Of a stretch of DNA of 64,000 nucleotides, positions 1 to 7,037 are shown piece after piece. Position numbers and translations under genes: made by a program. Position 1 is the first letter of the stretch, and each line of letters starts with the position of its first letter. Origin of the DNA: an uncultured Saprospiraceae bacterium (lineage in GTDB: Bacteria; Bacteroidota; Bacteroidia; Chitinophagales; Saprospiraceae); the NCBI GenBank assembly GCA_937928045.1, contig CALFWO010000010.1:62001-126000 (forward strand), written 5' to 3'. The notes under the pieces were generated by a model. It was not told where the DNA came from. It ran no database searches and was given only the letters and a program-made list of their open reading frames with translations.

Positions 1-2
1 AA

Positions 3-245
3 GAGTTGGGGAAATTTGAAAGAAAAGAACACCAAAAGATAGCTCAGCTAGCAACTAGACTAGAATTTCAAGAGGTAATTTTTATAGGTAGAGAATTTGA
101 AGAAGATTCAATAAAACTTGGTTGCCGGTATTTCAAAAATACCGAAGATTTCAAATTAGCAATTTCAGAAGACTTTTTTGATTCAAAAAAAATATTAATC
201 AAAGGATCTAGGTCAACTCACTTGGAAAGAATTGTCTCAGATTAA
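3..245 (+). CDS. murF: MurF C-terminal end (5' cut by window edge)
   Basis: This is the last 80 or so residues of UDP-N-acetylmuramoyl-tripeptide--D-alanyl-D-alanine ligase, the cytoplasmic enzyme that adds D-Ala-D-Ala to the peptidoglycan precursor. The reading frame is open to the left edge, and the visible start ELGKFERKEHQ matches the MurF DMLELG...EH segment after the ATP-binding core. The tail carries ILIKGSRS followed by LERIV, the usual MurF ending (KGSR..xLExIV). The catalytic part lies outside the window. The stop codon is only 3 bp from the stop of the convergent next gene, so there is no room for a terminator. Identification is from the C-terminal signature only. Confidence 0.85.
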   Translation, partial: ELGKFERKEHQKIAQLATRLEFQEVIFIGREFEEDSIKLGCRYFKNTEDFKLAISEDFFDSKKILIKGSRSTHLERIVSD

Positions 246-248
246 ATT

Positions 249-1334
249 TTATCGTCTTAATCCGTCCATTACTTTAATAAGCCTTTCTGGTATGTCCTCA
301 TTAGTTGCTTCTAAGTAATCCTCATAAGTACAAGCAATCAACATGTTTTTTTCCCCAGTTTTTTCTTTTGGTAATTGAATCCACCATCGTCCTGAAAGCG
401 TACTTTTCCAAAAAGATATCTTTGTATCTAACGCTTTAAAATCAACCAAGTATTCAGTTAGATTTTGTTCTTTTAGAGGATAATCACCTTTTCTATTTAT
501 AAAACCATCAATAAAATACCAGATTGTCTGTGCCAAGATTGCTGTAGTGATATTATGTTTATCTTCGGATAGGTCAAATCCGGTAAGGGACAGTCCTTTT
601 AATCGATCACTGATTCCGGCATATCTTGAAAGATGACAAAGTTCTTCACCATAGAATCCATTTGGAGATTTGATAATTTGGCATGGGGCCTCACTATGCC
701 GGAGTGCATTCGCGTCAATGGAGGCAATATCTGCATCTCTAAGAATTGGCTCGGCAAGGTTTATATTTTCACGAAGTGCACCTAATCTAATTTCTTGAAA
801 TGGAATATTTTTTAGGAGTTCATTTTCATGGGAATGTCTAAAATGAGCTTGCGATCCTAGTATTCCTAATGTATTAATTCTTGAATAAGATTTATTAACC
901 AAGTTAATCCAGTAGTCCTCCTTTAAGTAAGATAGCTTTTCTTGTATCCAAACGGCATTCGTTACATTTTGATCTGGTGTAAAAGCTTCAAAAAGTATTT
1001 TTCCTGCCAAATGATTTTTTCCAATCAAAATGGGGATAATTCCACCTGCTTTCAATTCCCTTAAGCATTGGATGGCAAAAGAAGGGTCTTCATTTCTTAG
1101 ATTTCCAAAGTCTATAATGCGTTTTTCGGCCCACGGATGAGAAAGTGAAAAAAGCTTTTGTCTAATGGCATTGGCGTTTTTTTTATCTAGACCAATTATT
1201 CCAATATGTCTTTCCTCTAACTTTTCTTCTTCTCCAGAAAAAAAATGAATCGATTTCCCAAATTGATCGAATTTAAGACCATCAAAACTGCTAAATTGCG
1301 CTCCTTTATCCGAGCTTAACCAGTGCTTCAACAT
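249..1334 (-). CDS. Arginase/ureohydrolase-family protein, metal site degenerate
   Basis: This 361-residue protein has the outline of the arginase/agmatinase/formimidoylglutamase fold, but most manganese ligands are missing. The GGxH position reads IGKNH, so only the His is kept. The DAHxD motif that should follow is absent (VWIQEKLSY lies near that position). The SxDxDxxDP motif is replaced by ASIDANALRHSEAP. Similar degenerate ureohydrolases occur in Bacteroidota and are often annotated as formimidoylglutamase or arginase. I infer that it lacks the usual binuclear hydrolase activity and may have a structural or binding role. The ATG at 1334 is divergent from the dehydrogenase at 1390, with a 55-bp shared upstream region. 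No hut or arginine genes are nearby. Confidence 0.7.
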   Translation of the reverse strand: MLKHWLSSDKGAQFSSFDGLKFDQFGKSIHFFSGEEEKLEERHIGIIGLDKKNANAIRQKLFSLSHPWAEKRIIDFGNLRNEDPSFAIQCLRELKAGGIIPILIGKNHLAGKILFEAFTPDQNVTNAVWIQEKLSYLKEDYWINLVNKSYSRINTLGILGSQAHFRHSHENELLKNIPFQEIRLGALRENINLAEPILRDADIASIDANALRHSEAPCQIIKSPNGFYGEELCHLSRYAGISDRLKGLSLTGFDLSEDKHNITTAILAQTIWYFIDGFINRKGDYPLKEQNLTEYLVDFKALDTKISFWKSTLSGRWWIQLPKEKTGEKNMLIACTYEDYLEATNEDIPERLIKVMDGLRR

Positions 1335-1389
1335 TAATTGTAAGATTTTTTCAAAAGTAAGGATATAATAGTATCAAATAAAACCAAGT

Positions 1390-2616
1390 ATGGACCAATT
1401 ACTTAAAGCTTATAAAGAAAAAACACCCGAAGTCGTATTTGAATGGAATGATCCGGAAACTTATGCTAAGGGATGGGTTGTTATTAATTCATTGAGGGGA
1501 GGAGCTGCCGGAGGCGGGACAAGAATGCGAAAAGGACTAACTAAAGATGAAGTAGTTTCCTTAGCTAAGGTCATGGAAATTAAATTTTCCATTTGTGGTC
1601 CGGCAATTGGAGGCGCTAAATCAGGAATTGATTTTGACCCAAATGATCCAAGGAGAGATGAAGTACTTCAAAGGTGGTATACAGCGGTATTCCCACTGCT
1701 AAAAAATTATTATGGCACAGGGGGAGATTTAAATGTGGATGAGTTAAAAGATGTAATTCCTATTACCGAAGATTTAGGGCTATGGCATCCTCAAGAGGGT
1801 ATAGTAAATGGACATTTAAAGTTTAAAAAAGGTGATAAAATCAATATCGTTGGACAATTAAGATATGGATGTGCTAAAATAGTTGAAGATGCTAATTTTG
1901 TTCCTGATGGACATAAATATGCAGTGGCGGATTTAATTACAGGATACGGAGTCTCAGAATCAGTGAAACACTTTTACGGGATTTACCGTAATAGTGATCT
2001 GAATGGCAAAAGAGTCATCATTCAAGGCTGGGGTAATGTCGCCTCTGCCGCAGGTATTTACTTGGCACTTCAAGGTGCCGTAATAGTCGGTATCATTGAT
2101 AAAGATTTTGGAATATTAGCTCCGGATGGATTGACGTTCGATCAAACTAAGGAACTTTATATCCAGAAAAAAGGTAATAAACTCAGCAATGACCAAATGC
2201 TTCCATTTAAAGAGGTAAATGAAAAAATTTGGGATATTCCTGCCGATGTCTTTATTCCGGGAGCAGCTTCTAAGTTGGTTAATAAGGACCAAGTTGATCG
2301 AATGCTACACAATGGATTGGAGCTAATTTCCTGTGGGGCGAATGTCCCTTTTGTAGATGACCAAATTTTCTTTGGAGAAACTGCAAAATATACAGATTCC
2401 AAAGTCAGTATGATTCCTGATTTTATTGCGAACTGCGGAATGGCTAGGGTTTTTGCCTATTTAATGCAGCCGGAAATAAAAGTAACAGATGAAGCCATCT
2501 TTAATGATGTGTCAACAACAATAATGAACGCCATCAAGGATTTAAAGGCTATAAACGATTCAGAAATAAACTTGTCTGGAAGAGCATTGAAAAAATCTCT
2601 GGAAAGTTTAATATAA
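1390..2616 (+). CDS. Glu/Leu/Phe/Val dehydrogenase family protein
   Basis: This is a 408-residue NAD(P)-dependent amino-acid dehydrogenase, catalysing oxidative deamination of an amino acid to its 2-oxo acid. The N-terminal catalytic domain has GGAAGGGTRMRKG and PAIGGAKSGIDFDP, with the active-site Lys in GGAKSG, followed by GTGGDLNVDE carrying the Asp at the second catalytic position. The Rossmann dinucleotide loop is GWGNVASAAG (around residue 215). SCGANVPF and PDFIANCGMARVFAY near the C-terminus are typical of a Bacteroidota subgroup of this family. Substrate (Leu, Glu or other) cannot be settled from sequence. It is followed by a small perfect hairpin at 2657-2676 and seems to be monocistronic. 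Confidence 0.88.
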   Translation: MDQLLKAYKEKTPEVVFEWNDPETYAKGWVVINSLRGGAAGGGTRMRKGLTKDEVVSLAKVMEIKFSICGPAIGGAKSGIDFDPNDPRRDEVLQRWYTAVFPLLKNYYGTGGDLNVDELKDVIPITEDLGLWHPQEGIVNGHLKFKKGDKINIVGQLRYGCAKIVEDANFVPDGHKYAVADLITGYGVSESVKHFYGIYRNSDLNGKRVIIQGWGNVASAAGIYLALQGAVIVGIIDKDFGILAPDGLTFDQTKELYIQKKGNKLSNDQMLPFKEVNEKIWDIPADVFIPGAASKLVNKDQVDRMLHNGLELISCGANVPFVDDQIFFGETAKYTDSKVSMIPDFIANCGMARVFAYLMQPEIKVTDEAIFNDVSTTIMNAIKDLKAINDSEINLSGRALKKSLESLI

Positions 2617-2656
2617 GGCATCGTTTTTGCAATAGAGTGAGGCTTGGGAATATTTG

Positions 2657-2676
2657 TACCCTAATATTTTAGGGTA
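2657..2676 (+). terminator. Small perfect hairpin after the dehydrogenase
   Basis: TACCCTAA-TATT-TTAGGGTA is a perfect 8-bp stem with a 4-base loop, 40 bp after the stop at 2616. The following bases are TATTTAAC rather than a clean T-run, so it is a weak terminator or an mRNA-stabilising 3' hairpin. Confidence 0.45.
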
Positions 2677-2748
2677 TATTTAACATAAGGTGAAAAACTT
2701 ATATAACTTTACACTAAGTTTAGTACCTTTCTGCCTAAATTGTTTGTT

Positions 2749-2762
2749 TTATTGGCCAATAA
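2749..2762. promoter_or_regulatory. 14-bp perfect palindrome upstream of the OmpA-family gene
   Basis: TTATTGGCCAATAA reads identically on both strands and lies about 100 bp before the preferred ATG at 2865, within an AT-rich leader that should hold the promoter. It could be a dimeric regulator site. I found no clean TAnnTTTG box close to it, so this is a candidate only. Confidence 0.35.
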
Positions 2763-2864
2763 TGTTTGGCTTCATTAAAAATTGATTAGTTTTACATCCT
2801 ATTTGAAAAGAATAGAATGCATAAAATATCACCCGATTCGATAACGTACAAAGTATTAACCCTT

Positions 2865-4397
2865 ATGACAAGGAAATTTATTCTTCTTACATGTTTCGCC
2901 ATAGCAGTGTCTTTTGGGACCGCTCAGGCTCAAACAGATGGTCTCAAATTGACAGCTAAACCTAAAAATATGTGGGAAGCTGGTATCTCTGTAGGACACA
3001 GTGCTCTTACTGGAGATGTTGATTGGAAGTCAGACTTCGGTATTGGACTTTCTTTGAGAAAAGCATTGGATTACACATTCTCAGTTCGTCTAGACGCAGC
3101 TTACCTTAGATACACTAACGAGGAAGATGTGAATACTAGAGAAGTAGATGCACGCAGATATGGTTATGCGGCCAATTGGTTGCCAAAATCAAATGCAACA
3201 AACATTGCAGGTGATGTTAATATTGTGGCATCTCTTAACCAAATCAAAGTCTTCAAAAAGAACAAAATTAACCCATATGGCTTTGCTGGCTTGGGTGTAG
3301 GTGCTGTTTCTTCAGAGGTTAATGACAATGGAACCAATCCTGTAGATGTTAGACTATCTACTGATTTTGATGATGACTGGGCCATTACAGCACAGGCAAC
3401 TGGTGGTATTGGTGTTGGATTTTTGATAGGAAAGAAAGTTTCCTTGGCAATAGAACATAAAATTTACAAATTCTTCGGAAGAGGAGCAGATTTGCTTGAT
3501 GGTGTTGAATTCCAAGGAACTTTAAATGATAGAGTAATTACAAAAGATGATGATCTTGGTAACTACACAAATATCAGATTGAACTTTGCCTTAGGTAAAA
3601 TGAATGACGATACTCAAATGCCTTTATGGTGGGTTTCTCCAATGGATCAATTGGCTGAAGATTTAGCTGAAGTTAAAGCACGTCCAATTTTTGATAACTC
3701 AGATTCTGATAAAGACGGTATCTTAGACATGGTAGATCAAGAGGCTGATACTCCTGAAAACTGCCCAGTTGACACGAGAGGTGTAAGATTGGATAGTGAT
3801 GGTGACGGAATTGCAGATTGTGAAGATGATGAGCCTTACTCACCTCCAGGGTACGAAGTAAGTGCTAAAGGAATTGCACAAGTTCCTCAGCCTAATATCT
3901 TGAACGAAAATGATGTAAACAAAATTATTGATGGAAGATTGGCGGCATTGCCTCCGGTTGAAACTGCTTCAGATTGGTTCCTTCCTATGATTCACTTTGA
4001 TAATGACAAATACAGTATCAAGAACTCAGAATACGGAAAACTACATAATGTAGCTACTGTAATGAGATTGAATCCAGGAATCAGAGTTGTGGCAGCGGGT
4101 CACACTGATAAGCGTGCAGGAGATTGCTACAACGATCTTTTGAGCTACAACAGAGCTCAAGCAGCTATCGATTACCTTTCCACTAAATACGGAATCGACC
4201 GTAGCCGTTTTGTGTTAAACTGGGGTGGAGAGAATACTAACTTGATTCCAACTAACTCTTCAAACTTGATGAACAGAAGAGTTGAGTTTACAGTAGCAAC
4301 TACTGAAGCTGACATGGGAAGACCAGATTGTGGTGTGAACAGTGCAGGTTCTGGAAGTGGTACAAGATATTCTGGAAATAAAGAAGCTGGATACTAA
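2865..4397 (+). CDS. OmpA-family outer-membrane protein with calcium-binding type-3 repeats
   Basis: This envelope protein of 510 residues links the outer membrane to peptidoglycan. I chose the ATG at 2865 over 2817 because it begins directly with a signal peptide (MTRKFILLTCFAIAVSFG, then AQA|Q). An N-terminal beta-barrel of about 250 residues follows. A linker holds Asp-rich thrombospondin type-3-like repeats (SDSDKDGILD and LDSDGDGIADCEDDE), then an OmpA C-terminal domain starting at IHFDNDKYSI. The peptidoglycan-binding motif appears as AAGHTDKRAGDCYNDLLSYNRA and NRRVEFTV. The gene has its own strong terminator. OmpA proteins of this type are abundant in Bacteroidota and some work beside gliding or secretion machinery, but nothing here proves that link. 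Confidence 0.9.
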   Translation: MTRKFILLTCFAIAVSFGTAQAQTDGLKLTAKPKNMWEAGISVGHSALTGDVDWKSDFGIGLSLRKALDYTFSVRLDAAYLRYTNEEDVNTREVDARRYGYAANWLPKSNATNIAGDVNIVASLNQIKVFKKNKINPYGFAGLGVGAVSSEVNDNGTNPVDVRLSTDFDDDWAITAQATGGIGVGFLIGKKVSLAIEHKIYKFFGRGADLLDGVEFQGTLNDRVITKDDDLGNYTNIRLNFALGKMNDDTQMPLWWVSPMDQLAEDLAEVKARPIFDNSDSDKDGILDMVDQEADTPENCPVDTRGVRLDSDGDGIADCEDDEPYSPPGYEVSAKGIAQVPQPNILNENDVNKIIDGRLAALPPVETASDWFLPMIHFDNDKYSIKNSEYGKLHNVATVMRLNPGIRVVAAGHTDKRAGDCYNDLLSYNRAQAAIDYLSTKYGIDRSRFVLNWGGENTNLIPTNSSNLMNRRVEFTVATTEADMGRPDCGVNSAGSGSGTRYSGNKEAGY

Positions 4398-4419
4398 TCC
4401 AACCTTAAACCAGTAAGAG

Positions 4420-4456
4420 AAAAGGGTTGATCGCTATGCGATCAACCCTTTTTGTT
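4420..4456 (+). terminator. Rho-independent terminator of the OmpA-family gene
   Basis: AAAGGGTTGATCGC-TAT-GCGATCAACCCTTT is a perfect 14-bp stem with a 3-base loop, followed by a T-run. It begins 23 bp after the stop at 4397. Confidence 0.92.
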
Positions 4457-4492
4457 TATTGAATATATTTTGCTAAATCTTTGAGAATTCAA

Positions 4493-4861
4493 TCAATATT
4501 GTCCAGTTTGCCACAAAACCAATGTACAAGCCATTTCAAACTGAATCCCAGCTTTAATCAATGCATTTGATGTTGCTAATGATTCTGAACCTGGATTAAA
4601 AATGACCCTTCTTGGATTCAAACCAATGATGTAATCAATCATTTCTTGGTCTTGGTGTTCCGAGCCAACATATAGCGTGATCGTGTCGATTGCTTGGAAA
4701 TTCTTTCGCTCGGTTACAATCAATGTTTTTCCTACCTCTCCTTTCTTCAACCCCAATGCAATATGCTTCAATCCTTTCGATTGTAATAACTTGATAGCCT
4801 TATTACTAAAGCGACTAGTATTCAAGCTTGCCCCAATTATCAATGTGATATCCTTTTCCAT
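4493..4861 (-). CDS. CoA-binding domain protein
   Basis: This is a small Rossmann-fold protein of 122 residues of the CoA-binding (YccU-like) family. MEKDITLIIGASLNTSRFS matches the nucleotide-binding first strand and loop (GAS.N..R.S..), and PRRVIFNPGSES matches the later PGxxxxE segment of the family. The first ATG (4861) is preferred over an upstream TTG at 4870, because it starts three residues before the first beta-strand. The molecular role of these single-domain proteins is mostly unknown; they bind CoA or a related nucleotide. It lies just downstream of the pdhC terminator, so it needs its own promoter or read-through. Confidence 0.75.
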   Translation of the reverse strand: MEKDITLIIGASLNTSRFSNKAIKLLQSKGLKHIALGLKKGEVGKTLIVTERKNFQAIDTITLYVGSEHQDQEMIDYIIGLNPRRVIFNPGSESLATSNALIKAGIQFEMACTLVLWQTGQY

Positions 4862-4870
4862 ATCCGACAA

Positions 4871-4903
4871 ATAAAAAAGCCGAAGAAAATTACTCCGGCT
4901 TTA
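4871..4903 (-). terminator. Terminator of pdhC (minus strand)
   Basis: Read on the minus strand, AAAGCCGGAG-TAATTTT-CTTCGGCTTT forms a 10-bp stem with one mismatch, followed by a T-run. It sits 21 bp beyond the pdhC stop and only 10 bp before the ATG of the next minus-strand gene. Confidence 0.8.
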
Positions 4904-4923
4904 AAAATTATCTTTTGATTAGA

Positions 4924-6219
4924 TTATACGATCATACGAATTGGATCTTCTAGCATTCCTTTCAAAGTCTGTAAAAACTTAGCTCCAGAAGCACCATCCA
5001 CAACTCTATGATCACAAGATAAAGTTACTTTCATGATATTTCCGATAACTATCTCACCATCTTTCACAACGGGTTGTTGACTAATTCCCCCAACTGCTAA
5101 GATACAAGCGTCTGGAGGATTAATAATTGCTGTGAACTCATCTATTCCAAACATTCCTAAGTTGGAGATAGTAAATGTATTGCCGGACATTTCATCCGGT
5201 TGTAACTTCTTTACTTTTGCTCGACCGGCCAACTCTTTGACTTCAACATTTATTTGAGACAAAGATTTCATATTAGCATGGCGTATAACTGGAACCAAAA
5301 GACCGTCTTCAACAGCCACAGCCACACCAATATTAATAGAATTGTTGGTTCTTATCTTGTCTCCAAGCCAAGAAGAATTTATTGTTGGATGTTGTTGTAA
5401 AGCAGCAGCGCAACTTTTCACTACGAGGTCATTGAAAGAGATCTTAGTTGGAGCCATCTCATTGATGGTCTTCCTAACTGCGATGGCTCTAGTCATGTCG
5501 ATTTCCATCGTCAGATAAAAATGAGGAGCACTAAACTTGCTTTCACCAAGTCTTCTTGCGATTACCTTACGCATTTGACTTACCGGTGTATCCTGATATT
5601 GATCAGTTGAATTAAAATTGAAAGCAGGAACCGCTTTGGTTTCATTCGCAACAGAGGCAGGAGCTGAAGTCACAGGATTTTGAATCGCAGCTTCAATATC
5701 TCTTTTGACAATTCTTCCATTTTCACCTGAACCTGCAATTGAAGCTAAGTCTATTCCAGCTTCGGAAGCCATACTTTTTGCAAGCGGAGAAGCCTTTAGT
5801 CTAGAACCATTAGAACTAGGCATCGGCGGGGCAGCTATTACAGGAGCAACAGGTGCTGGGGCTTTAGGAGCCGGAGCACTACTATTTATTACAGCTTCCT
5901 TTGCTGGCTCTGGTGAAGCAGCAGCAGCGGAATTGTCAGATCCTTCAGATTCAGCAGCTTGTAGTGCAGCAGCGAAATCTTCCCCTGCTTCACCAATGAC
6001 TGCCAAAACCCCATTTACCGGGACCGGTCCTTCTTTAATTCCGATATGTAGTAATACTCCTTCATGGAAACTCTCAAGTTCCATTGTTGCTTTATCTGTT
6101 TCTACCTCGGCTAAAACATCACCGGGTTCAACGGTCTCACCAACTTCTTTAAGCCATCCAACAATGTTACCTTCTTCCATGGTATCACTCATTCGAGGCA
6201 TTCTTATCACTTCTGCCAT
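4924..6219 (-). CDS. pdhC: Pyruvate dehydrogenase E2 (dihydrolipoamide acetyltransferase)
   Basis: This 431-residue E2 subunit transfers acetyl groups from pyruvate-derived lipoamide to CoA. The lipoyl domain spans residues 1-78, with lipoyl-Lys at K43 in EVETDKATME. An Ala/Pro-rich linker follows (about 90-130), then the E3/E1-binding domain (LKASPLAKSMASEAGIDLAS, ending GRIVKRDIE). The catalytic domain starts near residue 210 and includes the active-site DHRVVDG near the C-terminus. The E2 type fits acetyl- rather than succinyltransferase. E1 and E3 genes are not in the window, so pdhC is separated from its partners. A TAAATTTG -7 box lies upstream and a hairpin terminates it. Confidence 0.93.
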   Translation of the reverse strand: MAEVIRMPRMSDTMEEGNIVGWLKEVGETVEPGDVLAEVETDKATMELESFHEGVLLHIGIKEGPVPVNGVLAVIGEAGEDFAAALQAAESEGSDNSAAAASPEPAKEAVINSSAPAPKAPAPVAPVIAAPPMPSSNGSRLKASPLAKSMASEAGIDLASIAGSGENGRIVKRDIEAAIQNPVTSAPASVANETKAVPAFNFNSTDQYQDTPVSQMRKVIARRLGESKFSAPHFYLTMEIDMTRAIAVRKTINEMAPTKISFNDLVVKSCAAALQQHPTINSSWLGDKIRTNNSINIGVAVAVEDGLLVPVIRHANMKSLSQINVEVKELAGRAKVKKLQPDEMSGNTFTISNLGMFGIDEFTAIINPPDACILAVGGISQQPVVKDGEIVIGNIMKVTLSCDHRVVDGASGAKFLQTLKGMLEDPIRMIV

Positions 6220-6252
6220 AAAACTAATTTTAGATTATTTCTTATTAACGCT

Positions 6253-6279
6253 ATTTGGCTGGTTTGGATGCCAAATTTA
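6253..6279 (-). promoter_or_regulatory. pdhC -7 box overlapped by an inverted repeat
   Basis: On the minus strand TAAATTTG (6279 down to 6272) matches the Bacteroidota TAnnTTTG -7 consensus, about 53 bp upstream of the pdhC ATG. No clear -33 TTG was found. The box is overlapped by one arm of an inverted repeat, ATTTGGC (6253-6259) and GCCAAAT (6270-6276), with a 10-bp spacer. That is a possible operator. Confidence 0.4.
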
Positions 6280-6371
6280 GCTAATTCTCTTTAAAATATT
6301 AGCTTTATCAGTAGGAGCTTATTGGCTTAATCAAAGATTACTTATGATTCGTTCCCTCCGCCTTAAAGTGC

Positions 6372-6379
6372 TACCTTTG
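6372..6379 (+). promoter_or_regulatory. recR -7 box
   Basis: TACCTTTG is an exact TAnnTTTG match 26 bp before the recR ATG. The -33 region has no clear TTG, so only the -7 element is supported. Confidence 0.45.
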
Positions 6380-6405
6380 AATTACTTTTTTTATTAGATA
6401 TCGAT

Positions 6406-7023
6406 ATGAACTTCTCTTCAAAATTAATAGAACAAGCTGTTGATGCATTTGCAAGTTTGCCAGGAATTGGTAGAAAAACAGCGGTGCGTTTGGCTTTACA
6501 CTTAGTAGATCTTCCAAAGGAGCATACAGAACAGTTTACGGGTGCTTTGAAGGAGATGAAAGATAAAATTCAAACTTGTACTACTTGCTTTAATTTATCA
6601 GATGAAGCGGCCTGTAGTATTTGTAATGATAAATCAAGAAATCCGGAACTTTTGTGTGTGGTTGAATCGATTAGGGATTTGATGGCCATTGAGCATACCG
6701 GTCATTTTAGGGGATTTTATCATGTGCTCGGTGGAATTATTTCTCCAATTGAAGGAATTGGTCCTGGTGATTTAAATATAGATTCTTTATTGAATAGAGT
6801 AGAACTGGGTTCATTTAAAGAAATAATTATGGCCATCAGTCCTACTATTGAGGGAGATACCACCATATTTTTTCTTTCCAAACAATTGGCTACTCATGGA
6901 GTATCAGTTTCTACAATATCAAGAGGAGTGGCATTTGGAGGAGAATTAGAGTATGCGGATGGATTAACTTTAGGTCGATCTATTGCTTCTAGAATTCCTT
7001 ATCAAGTTTCGCAAGGTGCTTAA
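6406..7023 (+). CDS. recR: Recombination protein RecR
   Basis: This 205-residue protein acts with RecF and RecO to load RecA on gapped DNA. It shows the family layout in order. A helix-hairpin-helix is near the N-terminus (ASLPGIGRKTAVRLALHL). Next is the C4 zinc finger CTTC...CSIC around residues 58-73. A Toprim domain follows, beginning LLCVVES and including GHFRGFYHVLGG and the acidic residues around EGDTT. The C-terminal ends with VSTISRGVAFGGELEYADGLTL, matching the RecR Walker-B-like tail. Full family length. The next gene starts 14 bp later, so it may be cotranscribed with the glycosyltransferase although the functions are unrelated. Confidence 0.96.
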   Translation: MNFSSKLIEQAVDAFASLPGIGRKTAVRLALHLVDLPKEHTEQFTGALKEMKDKIQTCTTCFNLSDEAACSICNDKSRNPELLCVVESIRDLMAIEHTGHFRGFYHVLGGIISPIEGIGPGDLNIDSLLNRVELGSFKEIIMAISPTIEGDTTIFFLSKQLATHGVSVSTISRGVAFGGELEYADGLTLGRSIASRIPYQVSQGA

Positions 7024-7037
7024 TCAAGTATAAATTG

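Noticed and set aside
1390-2616. Apparent odd catalytic motif GTGGDLNVDE in the dehydrogenase
   Set aside because: This form, with GGAKSG, matches a known Bacteroidota subgroup of the Glu/Leu/Phe/Val dehydrogenases as I recall it, so it is not evidence for a new enzyme.
5705-6280. Plus-strand ORF of 191 codons opposite pdhC
   Set aside because: It is antisense to the Ala/Pro-rich linker and lipoyl domain of E2 and has a composition (Ser, Ala, Thr, Pro) that mirrors that linker; no domain or start context supports it.
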